NCBI RefSeq assembly: GCF_000263195.1 | Contig: NC_018748.1 | Coordinates: 2,046,001 to 2,110,000 of the forward strand | Direction of reading: 5' to 3' | DNA length: 64,000 nt | Origin: Emticicia oligotrophica DSM 17448 | GTDB lineage: Bacteria > Bacteroidota > Bacteroidia > Cytophagales > Spirosomataceae | Shown: in pieces, positions 33,665-43,530 of the stretch | Numbering within the stretch: position 1 is the first letter of the stretch | Layout of the letters: each line of letters begins with the position of its first letter | Position numbers and translations under genes: made by a program | The notes under the pieces: generated by a model | Seen by the model: only the letters and a program-made list of their open reading frames with translations | Database searches by the model: none | Told to the model about the DNA's origin: nothing

Positions 33665-34570
33665 CTACTTATCGTTTAAAATTACAGGTGTATTTCCTTT
33701 ACTACCCATAATAATTACCTTAGCATTTGGCGAAATAGCAATTTCTTTTTGAGCTTTAATCATTTCATATTGAAGCTGCTTATCTGTAAGAGTAGTTGTA
33801 ATAATTCTTTGATAATCAGAAATACCTTGTGCTTCTACACGTTTACGTTCGGCTTCTTGCTTTTCTTTTTGTAAAACAAATTGCATTTTTTGTGCTTCTT
33901 GTTCGGCATTTATTTTTGATTCAATAGTTTTCTTGACCGATTCGGGCAAATTGATATTCCTCACTAAAAGTTGTTCAAGAACTAATCCACGAGTTTTAAA
34001 GTCGGCTTCAATTGCTTTAAAAATTCTACCCTGAAATTCATCTCTTTTGGTTGAATAAAGAGCAACTGCTTCATAATAGGCCGAAATATCTCGAATACGT
34101 GTGCGGGTAATTGGTCGAACAATTACATCTTCGTAGTTGACACCAATTTTTTTCAAGATTGTAGGAGCTTGCTCTGGTTGAACTCGGTAAAGCACCGTTA
34201 GGTCAATCACGACTTCTAAGCCATCTGAAGAAAGTACTCGAATGGCATCATCTCCATTTTTGCTACCCTCATCATGCACTCCCGACATGGTGTAATTTTG
34301 TGTACGGGTATCAAATTCGGCTACATCAACAAGCGGGTTTATGAAGTTCAGACCACTCGTCAGTGTACCGTCTTGTACTTTACCAAAAAGTGTTTGAACA
34401 CCAACTTTACCAGCATCTATTTGCTTAATACTAGCCGATGTGAGCCCTAAAAGGATTAAGAAAATGCCGATGAATTTAAGTGGACGTGCAAAACGAGAAA
34501 ATTGTAGTGAGGGAGTATTGATAGCAAAGCCCGCTAGCAAAATAACGACTCCGATAGTTAAGAAAAACAT
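33665..34570 (-). CDS. Prohibitin-like SPFH-domain membrane protein
   Basis: This 301-aa protein has an N-terminal hydrophobic hairpin (MFFLTIGVVILLAGFAI and FIGIFLILLGLTSASI) followed by an SPFH/band-7 domain: VGVQTLFGKVQDGTLTSGLN ... VVIDLTVLYRV. A Glu/Lys/Gln-rich coiled coil then runs over residues ~215-275 (INAEQEAQKMQFVLQKEKQE). Prohibitin-type proteins form large membrane rings that modulate proteases such as FtsH or organise membrane domains. No NfeD-type partner lies next to it. The coiled coil supports oligomerisation. Confidence 0.88.
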   Translation of the reverse strand: MFFLTIGVVILLAGFAINTPSLQFSRFARPLKFIGIFLILLGLTSASIKQIDAGKVGVQTLFGKVQDGTLTSGLNFINPLVDVAEFDTRTQNYTMSGVHDEGSKNGDDAIRVLSSDGLEVVIDLTVLYRVQPEQAPTILKKIGVNYEDVIVRPITRTRIRDISAYYEAVALYSTKRDEFQGRIFKAIEADFKTRGLVLEQLLVRNINLPESVKKTIESKINAEQEAQKMQFVLQKEKQEAERKRVEAQGISDYQRIITTTLTDKQLQYEMIKAQKEIAISPNAKVIIMGSKGNTPVILNDK

Positions 34571-34813
34571 CTTTATAATAGTTTAGTTAATAGTTTTGCT
34601 AAATGCTTGGTTATTAGGAGCAAAAGCGAAGCAAACGTACGTGAAGCGGTAAGAAATTATTCAATATTTACATGAATGGTTATTTTATATGGGCTATAAT
34701 GATTCTTTTAATGATGAAGATAAAAGTTTATGATTCGCTTCTGAGGAAACGCGTAGAAGAAATTTGCGATTTGCGATTTGTGAATAAGTTAAAGGTTTTG
34801 CTTGGAAGATTGA

Positions 34814-34855
34814 AAAAATCCGCTGCCTGAGCGAAGTCGAAGGCAGCGGATTTTT
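34814..34855 (-). terminator. REP-like hairpin (family C, copy 2) acting as the kdsC terminator
   Basis: AAAAATCCGCTGCC (34814-34827) and GGCAGCGGATTTTT (34842-34855) form a perfect 14-bp stem around the loop TGAGCGAAGTCGAA. It begins 3 bases after the kdsC stop and on the minus strand ends in a T-run, so it can terminate kdsC. The loop is shared with the hairpin at 10288-10323, whose stem differs, which marks it as a repeat-family member. Confidence 0.75.
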
Positions 34856-34858
34856 CAA

Positions 34859-35380
34859 TTAAAAAATCTTCATCCACTTTCCTTGCTCTTTCATCACTAA
34901 CTCAATGACTTCACGAACGGCACAATCTCCGCCTTTGCGAGTAGCATTATAATTAGCTACCTCTATGATTTCTTCCACCGCATCGGCTGGACAAGCTGAA
35001 AGTACCCCACGATGTTTCATAATTTCCCAATCGGGTAAATCATCGCCCATAAATACAACTTCTTCGGCAGAAAGATTATTATCAGCAATATATTTATCAA
35101 AAACACCAAGTTTTTGGTCGGTTCCTACGCCAAGAAAAATATCTTTTACACCTAGAGGGGAAAGTCTTTCTCTAATACTTTCTTCTTTTCCGCCCGAAAT
35201 AATGGCAATTCTAAAACCAGAACGAACAGCTTTCCCAATCGCATAGCCATCTTTAACATTGAAAACACGAGCCAATTCGCCTCCTCGGAGTGCAATTACG
35301 GTGGCATCAGTTAAAACACCATCTACATCAAAAATGAACGTTGTGATTTTTCTTAATTGCGATTTTAATTTAATATCCAT
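34859..35380 (-). CDS. kdsC: 3-deoxy-D-manno-octulosonate 8-phosphate phosphatase
   Basis: KdsC hydrolyses KDO 8-phosphate to KDO for the lipid A inner core. The 173-aa HAD-superfamily protein of subclass C0 has the nucleophile motif FDVDGVLTD (Asp18 nucleophile, Asp20 acid/base), motif II IAIISGG, motif III Lys in GTDQKLGVF, and motif IV VVFMGDDLPDWEIM. It has no cap domain, as expected for KdsC, which is a tetramer. kdsB, kdsD and kdsA are not beside it. It is divergent from pbpC by 68 bases. Confidence 0.93.
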   Translation of the reverse strand: MDIKLKSQLRKITTFIFDVDGVLTDATVIALRGGELARVFNVKDGYAIGKAVRSGFRIAIISGGKEESIRERLSPLGVKDIFLGVGTDQKLGVFDKYIADNNLSAEEVVFMGDDLPDWEIMKHRGVLSACPADAVEEIIEVANYNATRKGGDCAVREVIELVMKEQGKWMKIF

Positions 35381-35425
35381 GAAATACGGTTTAGGTCTTG
35401 TAAATTATTCTGCATAAAATTCGTA

Positions 35426-35433
35426 TAATTTCG
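35426..35433 (+). promoter_or_regulatory. Putative -7 box of pbpC
   Basis: TAATTTCG, one base off TAnnTTTG, lies 15 bases before the ATG at 35449, leaving a leader of roughly 10 bases. If this box is used, the internal ATG at 35467 is an equally reasonable start. Confidence 0.35.
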
Positions 35434-35448
35434 TTTAATTCGTGTTAT

Positions 35449-37791
35449 ATGCGTAGCAATATTTTTATGTCTCTTAGAATACCGCCTAAATTACTGCAAA
35501 TAATTAAGTATCGCTCAGTGAAAGTTCCCCTATTTCTTTTAGGGCTAATCTTAATATTGAATATACTATTTCCACCCAAAATAGAGGTAAACTTTTCTAC
35601 CATCATCACTGACCGAAATGGACAAATACTACATACATTTTTGAGTAAAGATGAAAAATGGCGAATGTTTGTAACGCTTGAAGAAATTACGCCCGTACTT
35701 CGAAAAGCCATTTTGGCCAAAGAGGATAAATACTTTTATTATCATTTTGGTGTGAATCCTGTGGCAATTATACGTGCAACGGTAAACAATGTTTTGAAAA
35801 AACGTAGAACTTCAGGGGCAAGTACCATTACGATGCAAGTAGTGAGAATGTTACGACCAAACAAACGAACGTATCTCAATAAAATAACAGAAATTTTGAG
35901 GGCAATTCAATTGGAGATTTTTTATTCTAAAGATGAAATTCTACAAATGTATCTCAATTTGGTGCCTTATGGCTCAAATATCGAAGGAATTAAATCTGCT
36001 TCTTATTTATATTTTCAAAAATCACCCGATAGATTAAGCTTAGCAGAGGTGACAACACTGGCTATTATTCCAAACCGACCCACAAGCTTACGATTAGGTA
36101 CAAGAAATCCACTAATTACTGAAGAACGCAATAAATGGCTGAAACGTTTTGAACGTGAAAAGGTATTCGACTCCATACTAATCAATGATGCTATCAGAGA
36201 ACCACTCAATGCATTTAGGCACGAGGCCCCCAAAGAAGCTCCTCATCTTTCTATTAGATTACAGAAGAATTTTCCTACAGAAGCTATTATCAAGGCCAGT
36301 GTAAGTAAAGCCATTCAAACTAAGGTAGAACAAATGGTGGCTAACTATGTGAACCGAACACGTGCCATGAATATTAATAATGCAGCAGTATTAGTGCTCA
36401 ATAATGAAACAATGCAAATAGAAGCTTATGTGGGTTCGGCAGGCTTTGGAGATAAAATTGATGCTGGACAAGTTGATGGTATTCAGGCTATTCGTTCGCC
36501 GGGGAGTGCCCTCAAACCATTGCTTTATGCAACGGCTTTCGATAAAGGAATCCTTACACCTAAGAATATTATTAATGATGTACCAACCAATTTTAATGGT
36601 TTTGAGCCTGAAAATTTCGATAAGAAATTCAATGGAAAAGTTACTGTTGAGTTTGCATTGGCCAATTCGTTGAATATTCCAGCAGTGAAAGCAATAAGAG
36701 ATTTAGGAAAAGTAGAATTGATTGAGAAGCTTAAAAAAGCTGATTTTCAGACAATTAGAAAGCAAGAAAAAGACTTGGGGCTTTCAATTGTATTAGGAGG
36801 CTGCGGGGTGACTCTTGAAGAGATGACCCAATTATATGCTTCATTTGCTAACGAAGGAAATTGGCAAAAAGCTAATTATTTATTTACTGAGAATCCCCAA
36901 AACTCAAAAGTGGAATTACTCAGTTCATCAGCGACTTATCTAATTACTGAAATCTTGGCTCAAATCAAACGCCCCGATTTACCCAATAATTTTGACTATA
37001 CGTATCGTTTGCCCAAAATTTCTTGGAAAACAGGCACATCCTTTGGGCGAAGAGATGCGTGGAGTATTGGCTACAATAAAAAATATACGGTTGGTGTATG
37101 GGTTGGAAATTTCTCGGGAGAAGGTGTGCCAGAGCTAAGTGGTGCAGAAATAGCCACCCCACTCTTATTTCAGATTTTTAATACAATTGATTATAATAGT
37201 TCAAGCCAGTGGTTTCGACAACCCCAAGATGTCGTTTCTCGACAAGTGTGTGCAGAGTCGGGCGATTTACCTAGTGAGTATTGCAGCAATAAAATATTAG
37301 ATTATTCAATAAAAAATATTTCGCACACGCACAAGTGTTCGCATTTGAAAAAAGTATATGTAAACCTTTCAGAATCAATGAGTTATTGTGTGCAATGTTT
37401 GCCCTCAGATGCTTACAAAGAAAAATTATACGCAAACCTTGCTCCAGAATTAATAAGTTTTTACGAACAGAAGCATATTCTGTATGATAAAATACCAGCA
37501 CATAACCCTAATTGTACGCGTTTTTTCAGCGGAAGTACGAACGCACCTTTAATTACAAACCCTAACAATGGTAGTGAATATTATTTAAGCGAAAATGATT
37601 TGCAACAAATGCAATTGGCTTGTCAACCAGCCAATGATGTAAAGGAAGTTTATTGGTATGTAAATGATAAATTATTGCAGAAAACACCTGCCAATAAGGC
37701 TATTTTCTTTACAGCAACACAAGGTAAGGTAAAAATATCGTGCACAGATGATAAAGGAAGAAGTAGTAGTATAAGTATAATGGTGAAATAG
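35449..37791 (+). CDS. pbpC: Penicillin-binding protein 1C (bifunctional transglycosylase/transpeptidase)
   Basis: This 780-aa class A PBP is anchored by an N-terminal helix (VPLFLLGLILILNILF). The glycosyltransferase domain (~60-230) contains AILAKEDKYFYYHFGVNP, with its catalytic Glu, and GASTITMQVVRML. The transpeptidase domain holds SxxK as Ser353-Ala-Leu-Lys356, an S-x-N in ANSLN, and KTGT at 527-530. The C-terminal ~100 residues (SGSTNAPLITNPNNGSEYYL) match the PBP1C-specific C-terminal domain. PBP1C often sits beside an alpha-2-macroglobulin gene (yfhM), but none is present here. It builds peptidoglycan glycan strands; dispensability is not known. Confidence 0.93.
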   Translation: MRSNIFMSLRIPPKLLQIIKYRSVKVPLFLLGLILILNILFPPKIEVNFSTIITDRNGQILHTFLSKDEKWRMFVTLEEITPVLRKAILAKEDKYFYYHFGVNPVAIIRATVNNVLKKRRTSGASTITMQVVRMLRPNKRTYLNKITEILRAIQLEIFYSKDEILQMYLNLVPYGSNIEGIKSASYLYFQKSPDRLSLAEVTTLAIIPNRPTSLRLGTRNPLITEERNKWLKRFEREKVFDSILINDAIREPLNAFRHEAPKEAPHLSIRLQKNFPTEAIIKASVSKAIQTKVEQMVANYVNRTRAMNINNAAVLVLNNETMQIEAYVGSAGFGDKIDAGQVDGIQAIRSPGSALKPLLYATAFDKGILTPKNIINDVPTNFNGFEPENFDKKFNGKVTVEFALANSLNIPAVKAIRDLGKVELIEKLKKADFQTIRKQEKDLGLSIVLGGCGVTLEEMTQLYASFANEGNWQKANYLFTENPQNSKVELLSSSATYLITEILAQIKRPDLPNNFDYTYRLPKISWKTGTSFGRRDAWSIGYNKKYTVGVWVGNFSGEGVPELSGAEIATPLLFQIFNTIDYNSSSQWFRQPQDVVSRQVCAESGDLPSEYCSNKILDYSIKNISHTHKCSHLKKVYVNLSESMSYCVQCLPSDAYKEKLYANLAPELISFYEQKHILYDKIPAHNPNCTRFFSGSTNAPLITNPNNGSEYYLSENDLQQMQLACQPANDVKEVYWYVNDKLLQKTPANKAIFFTATQGKVKISCTDDKGRSSSISIMVK

Positions 37792-37806
37792 GAGGTTAAA
37801 ACTAAT

Positions 37807-37849
37807 AAAGAAAAGAGGCTGCTTCATTTGAAGCAGCCTCTTTTCTTTA
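37807..37849. terminator. Bidirectional terminator between pbpC and the CAT-type permease
   Basis: AAAGAAAAGAGGCTGCTTC and GAAGCAGCCTCTTTTCTTT form a perfect 19-bp stem around an ATTT loop, between two convergent genes. Confidence 0.9.
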
Positions 37850-37851
37850 TA

Positions 37852-39306
37852 TTAAGATTCAGATTTATTCAGATTACTTTTATTTCTACTATAAAGGAAA
37901 TAGACAGTTATACCAATTGCACTCCAAATTAAGAATGCATGCCATGTTTCTTTACGAACTTGTGTCATTAAGAATACATTGAATAACACACCCATTGGAG
38001 CTACAAACCACACTGCAGGGGCTTTATATGGGCGTTCTATATCTGGTTTTTGGTAGCGAAGTAATAGTACCGCACCCGAAATCATTGCAAAAGCTAAGAG
38101 TGTACCCATCGAACACATTTCAGAAACTTTATCAATAGGTGTTAAGGCTGATACAACTGACACGACCAATCCTACTAATAATGTGCTTTTCCAAGGTGTT
38201 TTGAAGCTTGGGTGAATTTCCTTAAAGAAATTCGGTAAAAGACCATCTTTTGCCATTCCTAAGAATACACGTGTTTGGCCTAACATCATCACGAGCATTA
38301 CGGAAGTTAAACCAGCTACGGCAGCTAAAGTAATGATAAATACCGCCCACGGAAGGCCAGCATCTGCAAATGCAGAAGCAACTGGTGCTTTGAGGTCAAG
38401 CGTATCGTATTTTACCATACCTGTCAATACCAAAGAGACCAAAATGTAAAGTACTGTACAAATAACTAATGAGGCAATAATAGCAAACGGCACATCTTTT
38501 CTAGGATTAATAGCTTCACCTGCTTGCGTGGAAACGGCATCGAAACCAATATAGGCAAAGAATACAATTGTTGCGGCAGTAATTACTCCACTCCATCCGA
38601 AATGGCCTGTACCATCAGCATCAATTACTCTTTCCGGAATGAATGGTTGCCAGTTATCAACTTTAACGAAGAAGGCTCCAACTAAAATCACGAAAATCAC
38701 AACGCTAAGTTTAACAATTACGATGATATTATTTGTTTTAGCTGATTCTTGGATACCTCTGACAAGAATAGTAGTAACAATCCAGGTAATGAAAAATGCC
38801 GCTATATTGAAAGCTGGAGTTGGGCCGTTTAGTCCAAGTTTTTCACCAGCAGTATAAGGGTCATTCATTAATACAGTAGGAAGCTCGATTCCGAATAAGT
38901 GTAAGAATTTTTCAAAATAGCCAGACCAAGCCACCGCTACCGTAGTAGCTCCCATCATATATTCCAATATTAGGTTCCAACCGATAATCCAAGCAAAAAA
39001 CTCTCCAATTGTGCCATAAGAGTAGGCATAAGCAGAGCCTTCTACAGGTAGGATTGAGGCAAATTCACTGTAGCATAGTGAGGCAAATGTACAACCGATA
39101 GCGGCAATAATAAATGCGATTGCAAGAGCCGGCCCCGCATGGTCGTGGGCTGCAATACCTGTAAGCGTAAAAATACCACCACCAATGATTGCCCCAATAC
39201 CAAGAGAGGTAAGACCCCATTTGGTTAGGACTCTTTTCAATTCTGATTTCTTCATATCAGCCTCAAACGCTGACATTGGCTTTTTACGCCAAATACTTCT
39301 TTCCAT
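37852..39306 (-). CDS. APC-family amino acid permease (cationic amino acid transporter type)
   Basis: This 484-aa inner-membrane transporter has about 12-14 helices. The N-terminal GLTSLGIGAIIGGGIFTLTG is the APC helix-1 signature. Later FAYIGFDAVSTQAGEAINP is typical of the CAT (YhdG/CAT-1) subgroup, as is the DIERPYKAPAVWFVAP segment near the end. It probably imports basic or branched amino acids, but the substrate is not proven. The cytoplasmic N-terminus is basic. It appears monocistronic. Confidence 0.88.
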   Translation of the reverse strand: MERSIWRKKPMSAFEADMKKSELKRVLTKWGLTSLGIGAIIGGGIFTLTGIAAHDHAGPALAIAFIIAAIGCTFASLCYSEFASILPVEGSAYAYSYGTIGEFFAWIIGWNLILEYMMGATTVAVAWSGYFEKFLHLFGIELPTVLMNDPYTAGEKLGLNGPTPAFNIAAFFITWIVTTILVRGIQESAKTNNIIVIVKLSVVIFVILVGAFFVKVDNWQPFIPERVIDADGTGHFGWSGVITAATIVFFAYIGFDAVSTQAGEAINPRKDVPFAIIASLVICTVLYILVSLVLTGMVKYDTLDLKAPVASAFADAGLPWAVFIITLAAVAGLTSVMLVMMLGQTRVFLGMAKDGLLPNFFKEIHPSFKTPWKSTLLVGLVVSVVSALTPIDKVSEMCSMGTLLAFAMISGAVLLLRYQKPDIERPYKAPAVWFVAPMGVLFNVFLMTQVRKETWHAFLIWSAIGITVYFLYSRNKSNLNKSES

Positions 39307-39361
39307 AAGGTTTTAGAGTTGGTTTTTATATTGTTTACGAAAATATAACGCAATATAAAAC

Positions 39362-39390
39362 AAAAAAGGCTTGGTAAACCAAACCTTTTT
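39362..39390 (-). terminator. Terminator of the PorP/SprF gene
   Basis: AAAAAGGCTTGG and CCAAACCTTTTT pair with one mismatch around TAAA, about 30 bases after the PorP/SprF stop on the minus strand and ahead of the permease gene. Confidence 0.75.
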
Positions 39391-39419
39391 CTTAAAATAC
39401 GAAATATTCCTCCTCAAAA

Positions 39420-40487
39420 TTAAAATTTGGGGCAAGAAAGTTCTTTTTTATTTCTTCTTTTTCTTATGTTATCTCTTTCGAAAGGGTCGAACTGATAAGC
39501 AATAGAAATCTCATGTGAGCCACCAGTTGCAAAGCCTAAACTGGATATGGTTATGTCATAGCTGTATCCGATGGAAAAGTTATCTTGCCTATAACCAAGT
39601 AGAAAAACAATGGCATCATGGTTAGTACGAGTAATATTAGGTTTTTTTATTGGAATACCTCTGTACCATAAACCCGCAGTAAGGGCTGAATAGGTTGCAT
39701 AAAAACCCAAATCGAGTTGGTCAAACTTTCCTTGACGTTTGTATAAAAAGGCTGGCGATAATGAAAACTCTTTATCTACGTTTGCCGCATTAGTATAAGG
39801 ATTCTCTAGCGGAATCTTTAAACCACCACTCACGCTCAATTTACGGGGGAGACAATCTCCTGTTGGACAACCTATGATTGGGCTATTAGCTGCTGTAGTA
39901 GAAAATGAATATGTCGGACGATTAATGTGGTGCATAGATACTCCTATCCATGAGCGACTATTGTAAAACAAAGCCCCACCACTGAAATCAACAAAATTGA
40001 TAGGAGTGATATTGTTTGCACTTGCAAAAGGGTCTGTCGATGCATTTCCCGAAAACCCTTTATTGGTATATTGATCTCCAAAAGTTAACCCTAAGTAATC
40101 TAAGCTTTTATTCGAATACGTAGCTTGTGCTCCTAAGCGTAAAAAATTTTCTTCACTTACTTGAATTTGGTATGAATAAAGACCACTAACTTCTGTACTT
40201 TTTAATCTACCAGGCCCTTGAGAGTCATTCACAACCATCATTCCAATGCCACTATTTACTTTCTCAAGGTAGTGGTCAACAGAGAAAGCAGATGTCACAA
40301 AGTTAGCATTGATTGATGGCCATTGGTTACGATAATTGGCAATCAGACGCGGTGCATAGGCACTACCCGCAAATGCAGGGTTCTGATACATCGGTGCTGC
40401 ATAAAACTGTGAAAACTGAGCGTCTTGAGCAATACAATTCCAGTACACAAAAGACAGAAGGATAATTCCCCAATAGAGTTTTTTCAT
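39420..40487 (-). CDS. PorP/SprF-family type IX secretion membrane protein
   Basis: This 355-aa protein has a signal peptide (MKKLYWGIILLSFVYWNCIA). The PorP/SprF hallmark start DAQFSQFYAAPMYQNPAFAG runs directly after it, followed by the conserved ANYRNQWPSI and a beta-barrel-like pattern to the C-terminus. PorP/SprF proteins are outer-membrane components associated with T9SS substrates carrying type B C-terminal domains and with gliding. It is divergent from the T9SS cargo gene at 40778, the usual arrangement for a dedicated SprF-cargo pair. No sequence support exists for a particular cargo beyond that neighbourhood. Confidence 0.92.
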   Translation of the reverse strand: MKKLYWGIILLSFVYWNCIAQDAQFSQFYAAPMYQNPAFAGSAYAPRLIANYRNQWPSINANFVTSAFSVDHYLEKVNSGIGMMVVNDSQGPGRLKSTEVSGLYSYQIQVSEENFLRLGAQATYSNKSLDYLGLTFGDQYTNKGFSGNASTDPFASANNITPINFVDFSGGALFYNSRSWIGVSMHHINRPTYSFSTTAANSPIIGCPTGDCLPRKLSVSGGLKIPLENPYTNAANVDKEFSLSPAFLYKRQGKFDQLDLGFYATYSALTAGLWYRGIPIKKPNITRTNHDAIVFLLGYRQDNFSIGYSYDITISSLGFATGGSHEISIAYQFDPFERDNIRKRRNKKELSCPKF

Positions 40488-40777
40488 TGCCTAAATTAAA
40501 ATCATAACAATGTGAAAATTTTTAGCAAAATTCATTCCAAATAGATAATAAGTGATTATTAAACGGATTTAATGGTGTTTAACGTATTTTTTGTAACGAA
40601 TGTTTGTAAAAATACGTCTTTATAGCATAATTGGTAATATAATTAATAAAGTATCAATATTTTGAATGAGGTTTAGATTGGAGCTATTCAAATAAAATAA
40701 CAAAAAAAGTCGTTTAATTATTTAAACCACCTTGATTATTTGTGTGTTTATTAAATTAGCCCAACAATTAACGAATT

Positions 40778-43477
40778 ATGAAAGGTCGTATCAGTGTTTC
40801 ACTTCGGATTTTTTTGCTGATTGCCACATTTACATACATATCTTTCGATTCAATCGCACAGTTTTATGTAGGAGGCAAGTTGTGTATCGGTTCTGCCGCT
40901 CCGACAACTCCGCCCGCGTCATCGGGTTCTTCTTCTTCAAATACTACCACAGATTGTACAGGCGAACCTACCATATTTTTTGATGAAGATAAAGATGCAA
41001 CTGCTTGGCAGTGGAATTTTGGAGACCCTAACTCTACTACTGATGTATCGAATCTTCGTAATCCCCAGTATTTTTATTCAATACCTGGCAAATATACCGT
41101 AACACTTATTCGAACGGTAAATGGAACAGTTCAGCCACCCGTTACTAAAGAAATTACAATAAGCGAACCTCCAGAACAACCCTTACTTTTAGGAAAAGCA
41201 AAGGGGGAGACAACGGTTTGTGATGGAAAAACATTAACGCTCGACCCATACAGTCAGAAGACACCACCGCCGGGAGTAAAGTTCTTGTGGTTTCCTGGTG
41301 GAGAAACTACTCAGACCATCAATGTAACAAAAACAGGGTGTTATTCGGTTGAGGTTTTTGACGCAGCTGGGGGGTGTTCAAGAATAGCACAAATAAATGT
41401 TAAGTTTTGTCTGCAAGAATCTAATGGTGGCGGTACTGAAAAATGGTATTTTGGTGATGGAGCAACATTAGATTTTCAGGCTATTACTGGAAGCCCGATT
41501 CCGAGAGACCCCTTAGCAAGTAGCGGAGCTTTATTTGGAGATCCACAGCAAAATCAACCAGTGTTTGTACCCACACCAGCTACTGCTAGTAATCCAGTAA
41601 AATCGCCTGAAGGTGTAGCAATGGTTTATGACCCAAAAGGCTCTTTAGTTTTTTACACTGACGGAATCGATGTCTATGACGCTGATAATAACCTCGTGCC
41701 AGCAATTCCGTCATTAACCGATGGAAAGCTAGATGGCACTAACACCGCCACTCAATCGGCAGTAATCATTCCTAAAAATACATGTAATGAGTGTCCTCAT
41801 CACTTATATTATATCTACACTATTAATAAAAACACAGGGTTATTGTCTTATAGTGTAGTAGATATTCGTAGAAATAATGGTAAAGGTGCAATAATTGAGA
41901 AAAATGTTCCTGTTAATTTACAGACTAGTCAAAGAATTACAGCAATTAAGACTCAAGATGAAACAGGTTTTTATGTTTATTCACATGATGCCGGAACAAA
42001 TACATTTAGAATTTTGAAGGTAGAGTCAACTGGAACAACAGAATTTACGCAAAATTTGGGTTTAGTTCACGATGATGCTACTAGCCAGCAAGGGTATATG
42101 AAAATTTCAGGTACTGGAGCGAAACTAGCGATTGCTGTGGTAAAAGGGGGTAAAAATTATGTTGAAGTTTTCGATATTAACCCTGCGACTGGGCGTTTGG
42201 GAAGTTCTCCACTTACGATAGACTTGGGCATACCAGCCCCGCCCAATGTATATGGAGTAGAGTTTTCAGATGATGAAAAAAAACTATATGTAACTCTAAA
42301 AGGAGACCCAACTAAAGGAGAAACATCATACTTGTATCAGCTTAACTTAATTCTGAATGACCCCAAAGAAATAACCAATAAAAAAATAAAAATAGATGAA
42401 TCTGCTATTCTATCATTCGGGGCTTTGCAAAGTGGGCCTGTAAATGGGCCAGGTAATAAATCTATCTACATGGCTATAGAAGGTAGTAGGTATATACCTT
42501 ACATTCAACTTCCAAACGAATTAGGTAATGCAAGTGTTGTTGGATATCAACCTATTACTGGTGGTTCTGGTGCCGACTTGTTAGGTACAAGTGGCTGGGG
42601 GTTCCCGAATGTTATTCAAGCAAAACAAAATCAAGAAGGAGAAGGTTTAGGGGCAACTTATGAAGGGAATTGCCAGAATCAACCAACTATATTTAAAACC
42701 GAGGGTGTGTGTAGTCCAATGAAGGCCGAGGCAACTTGGGATTTTGGCGATGGAACTACAGGCACTGGTTTAACAACTTCACATATTTATACCAAGCCTG
42801 GAAAATATAAAATCAAACTGATGTTAACTGTTTATTCTGAGACAGTAGTAAGTCAGAATATAAATATCCCCTTGTTAAACAATTTATTGGGAAATGCATT
42901 AAAAGAGAAATGTAAGGATTTTATAGTAAATGATGAAATTTATATCAAGCCTACACCAGAACTAAACCTACCAGATGAAACTTTTGTCTGTATTCCTGAT
43001 GGAGAAAAAATAACACTTGACCCCAAGGGGCAAAACTTAGATAATCCTAAGTATCTATGGAACTATGAAAGCCGTACAACACCAACAATTGAAGTTAATG
43101 CTGCAGGAATTGTTAGCGTAAAAGTTACTAATGTTTTTGCAAATGCAACCACCTGTTTAGCCACAGATAATGTTGAGGTAAAAGAAGGATGTGAGCCCCG
43201 ATTATTTGTTCCTGAAATATTTACTGTAAATAATGATTATATTAATGATGTCCTTGATATACCTCATGCTTACATTAAAGACTTTGATTTACGGATTTAT
43301 AATCGTTGGGGGGAAATAATATTTGAGTCTAGTGACCCTGATAATAGATGGGATGGCAGCTATAAAGGCGAAGTTATGGCTCCAATGATGTATGCCTACG
43401 TGGTAAGTTATAAGAGCTCTTACTTTCCCAATCGTGAAAAGATAACCAAAAGAGGGGGAATCTTTTTGGTGAATTAA
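40778..43477 (+). CDS. T9SS type B cargo protein with two PKD domains
   Basis: This 899-aa secreted protein has a signal peptide (residues 1-28) and a low-complexity [17 protein letters not shown] stretch. A PKD domain follows ([16 protein letters not shown], ~65-115), then a large middle region (~230-620) that looks like a beta-propeller or cell-surface repeat fold. A second PKD ([15 protein letters not shown], ~650) precedes the gliding-motility C-terminal domain (~810-899: [39 protein letters not shown]). That CTD targets the protein to the T9SS and usually to attachment by SprF-dependent routes. It lies opposite the PorP/SprF gene. Function beyond surface display is unknown. Confidence 0.9.
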   Translation: MKGRISVSLRIFLLIATFTYISFDSIAQFYVGGKLCIGSAAPTTPPASSGSSSSNTTTDCTGEPTIFFDEDKDATAWQWNFGDPNSTTDVSNLRNPQYFYSIPGKYTVTLIRTVNGTVQPPVTKEITISEPPEQPLLLGKAKGETTVCDGKTLTLDPYSQKTPPPGVKFLWFPGGETTQTINVTKTGCYSVEVFDAAGGCSRIAQINVKFCLQESNGGGTEKWYFGDGATLDFQAITGSPIPRDPLASSGALFGDPQQNQPVFVPTPATASNPVKSPEGVAMVYDPKGSLVFYTDGIDVYDADNNLVPAIPSLTDGKLDGTNTATQSAVIIPKNTCNECPHHLYYIYTINKNTGLLSYSVVDIRRNNGKGAIIEKNVPVNLQTSQRITAIKTQDETGFYVYSHDAGTNTFRILKVESTGTTEFTQNLGLVHDDATSQQGYMKISGTGAKLAIAVVKGGKNYVEVFDINPATGRLGSSPLTIDLGIPAPPNVYGVEFSDDEKKLYVTLKGDPTKGETSYLYQLNLILNDPKEITNKKIKIDESAILSFGALQSGPVNGPGNKSIYMAIEGSRYIPYIQLPNELGNASVVGYQPITGGSGADLLGTSGWGFPNVIQAKQNQEGEGLGATYEGNCQNQPTIFKTEGVCSPMKAEATWDFGDGTTGTGLTTSHIYTKPGKYKIKLMLTVYSETVVSQNINIPLLNNLLGNALKEKCKDFIVNDEIYIKPTPELNLPDETFVCIPDGEKITLDPKGQNLDNPKYLWNYESRTTPTIEVNAAGIVSVKVTNVFANATTCLATDNVEVKEGCEPRLFVPEIFTVNNDYINDVLDIPHAYIKDFDLRIYNRWGEIIFESSDPDNRWDGSYKGEVMAPMMYAYVVSYKSSYFPNREKITKRGGIFLVN

Positions 43478-43499
43478 TCGCCCAAAGTTTTTATATTTG
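43466..43499 (+). promoter_or_regulatory. Promoter of ruvB overlapping the end of the cargo gene
   Basis: TTG (43466-43468), a 23-base spacer and TATATTTG (43492-43499) fit the Bacteroidota consensus, 32 bases before the ruvB ATG. A small hairpin (GCCCAAA/TTTGGGC, 43480-43502) overlaps the box and may end transcription from the upstream gene, though it has no T-run. Confidence 0.5.
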
Positions 43500-43530
43500 G
43501 GCATTATTTGAAAAATCTTTCCTCAATTTC

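Noticed and set aside
37852-39306. Polyamine antiporter (PotE-like) for the CAT-type permease
   Set aside because: The FAYIGFDAVSTQAGEAINP segment and N-terminus fit the CAT/YhdG group better, and no decarboxylase gene is nearby.
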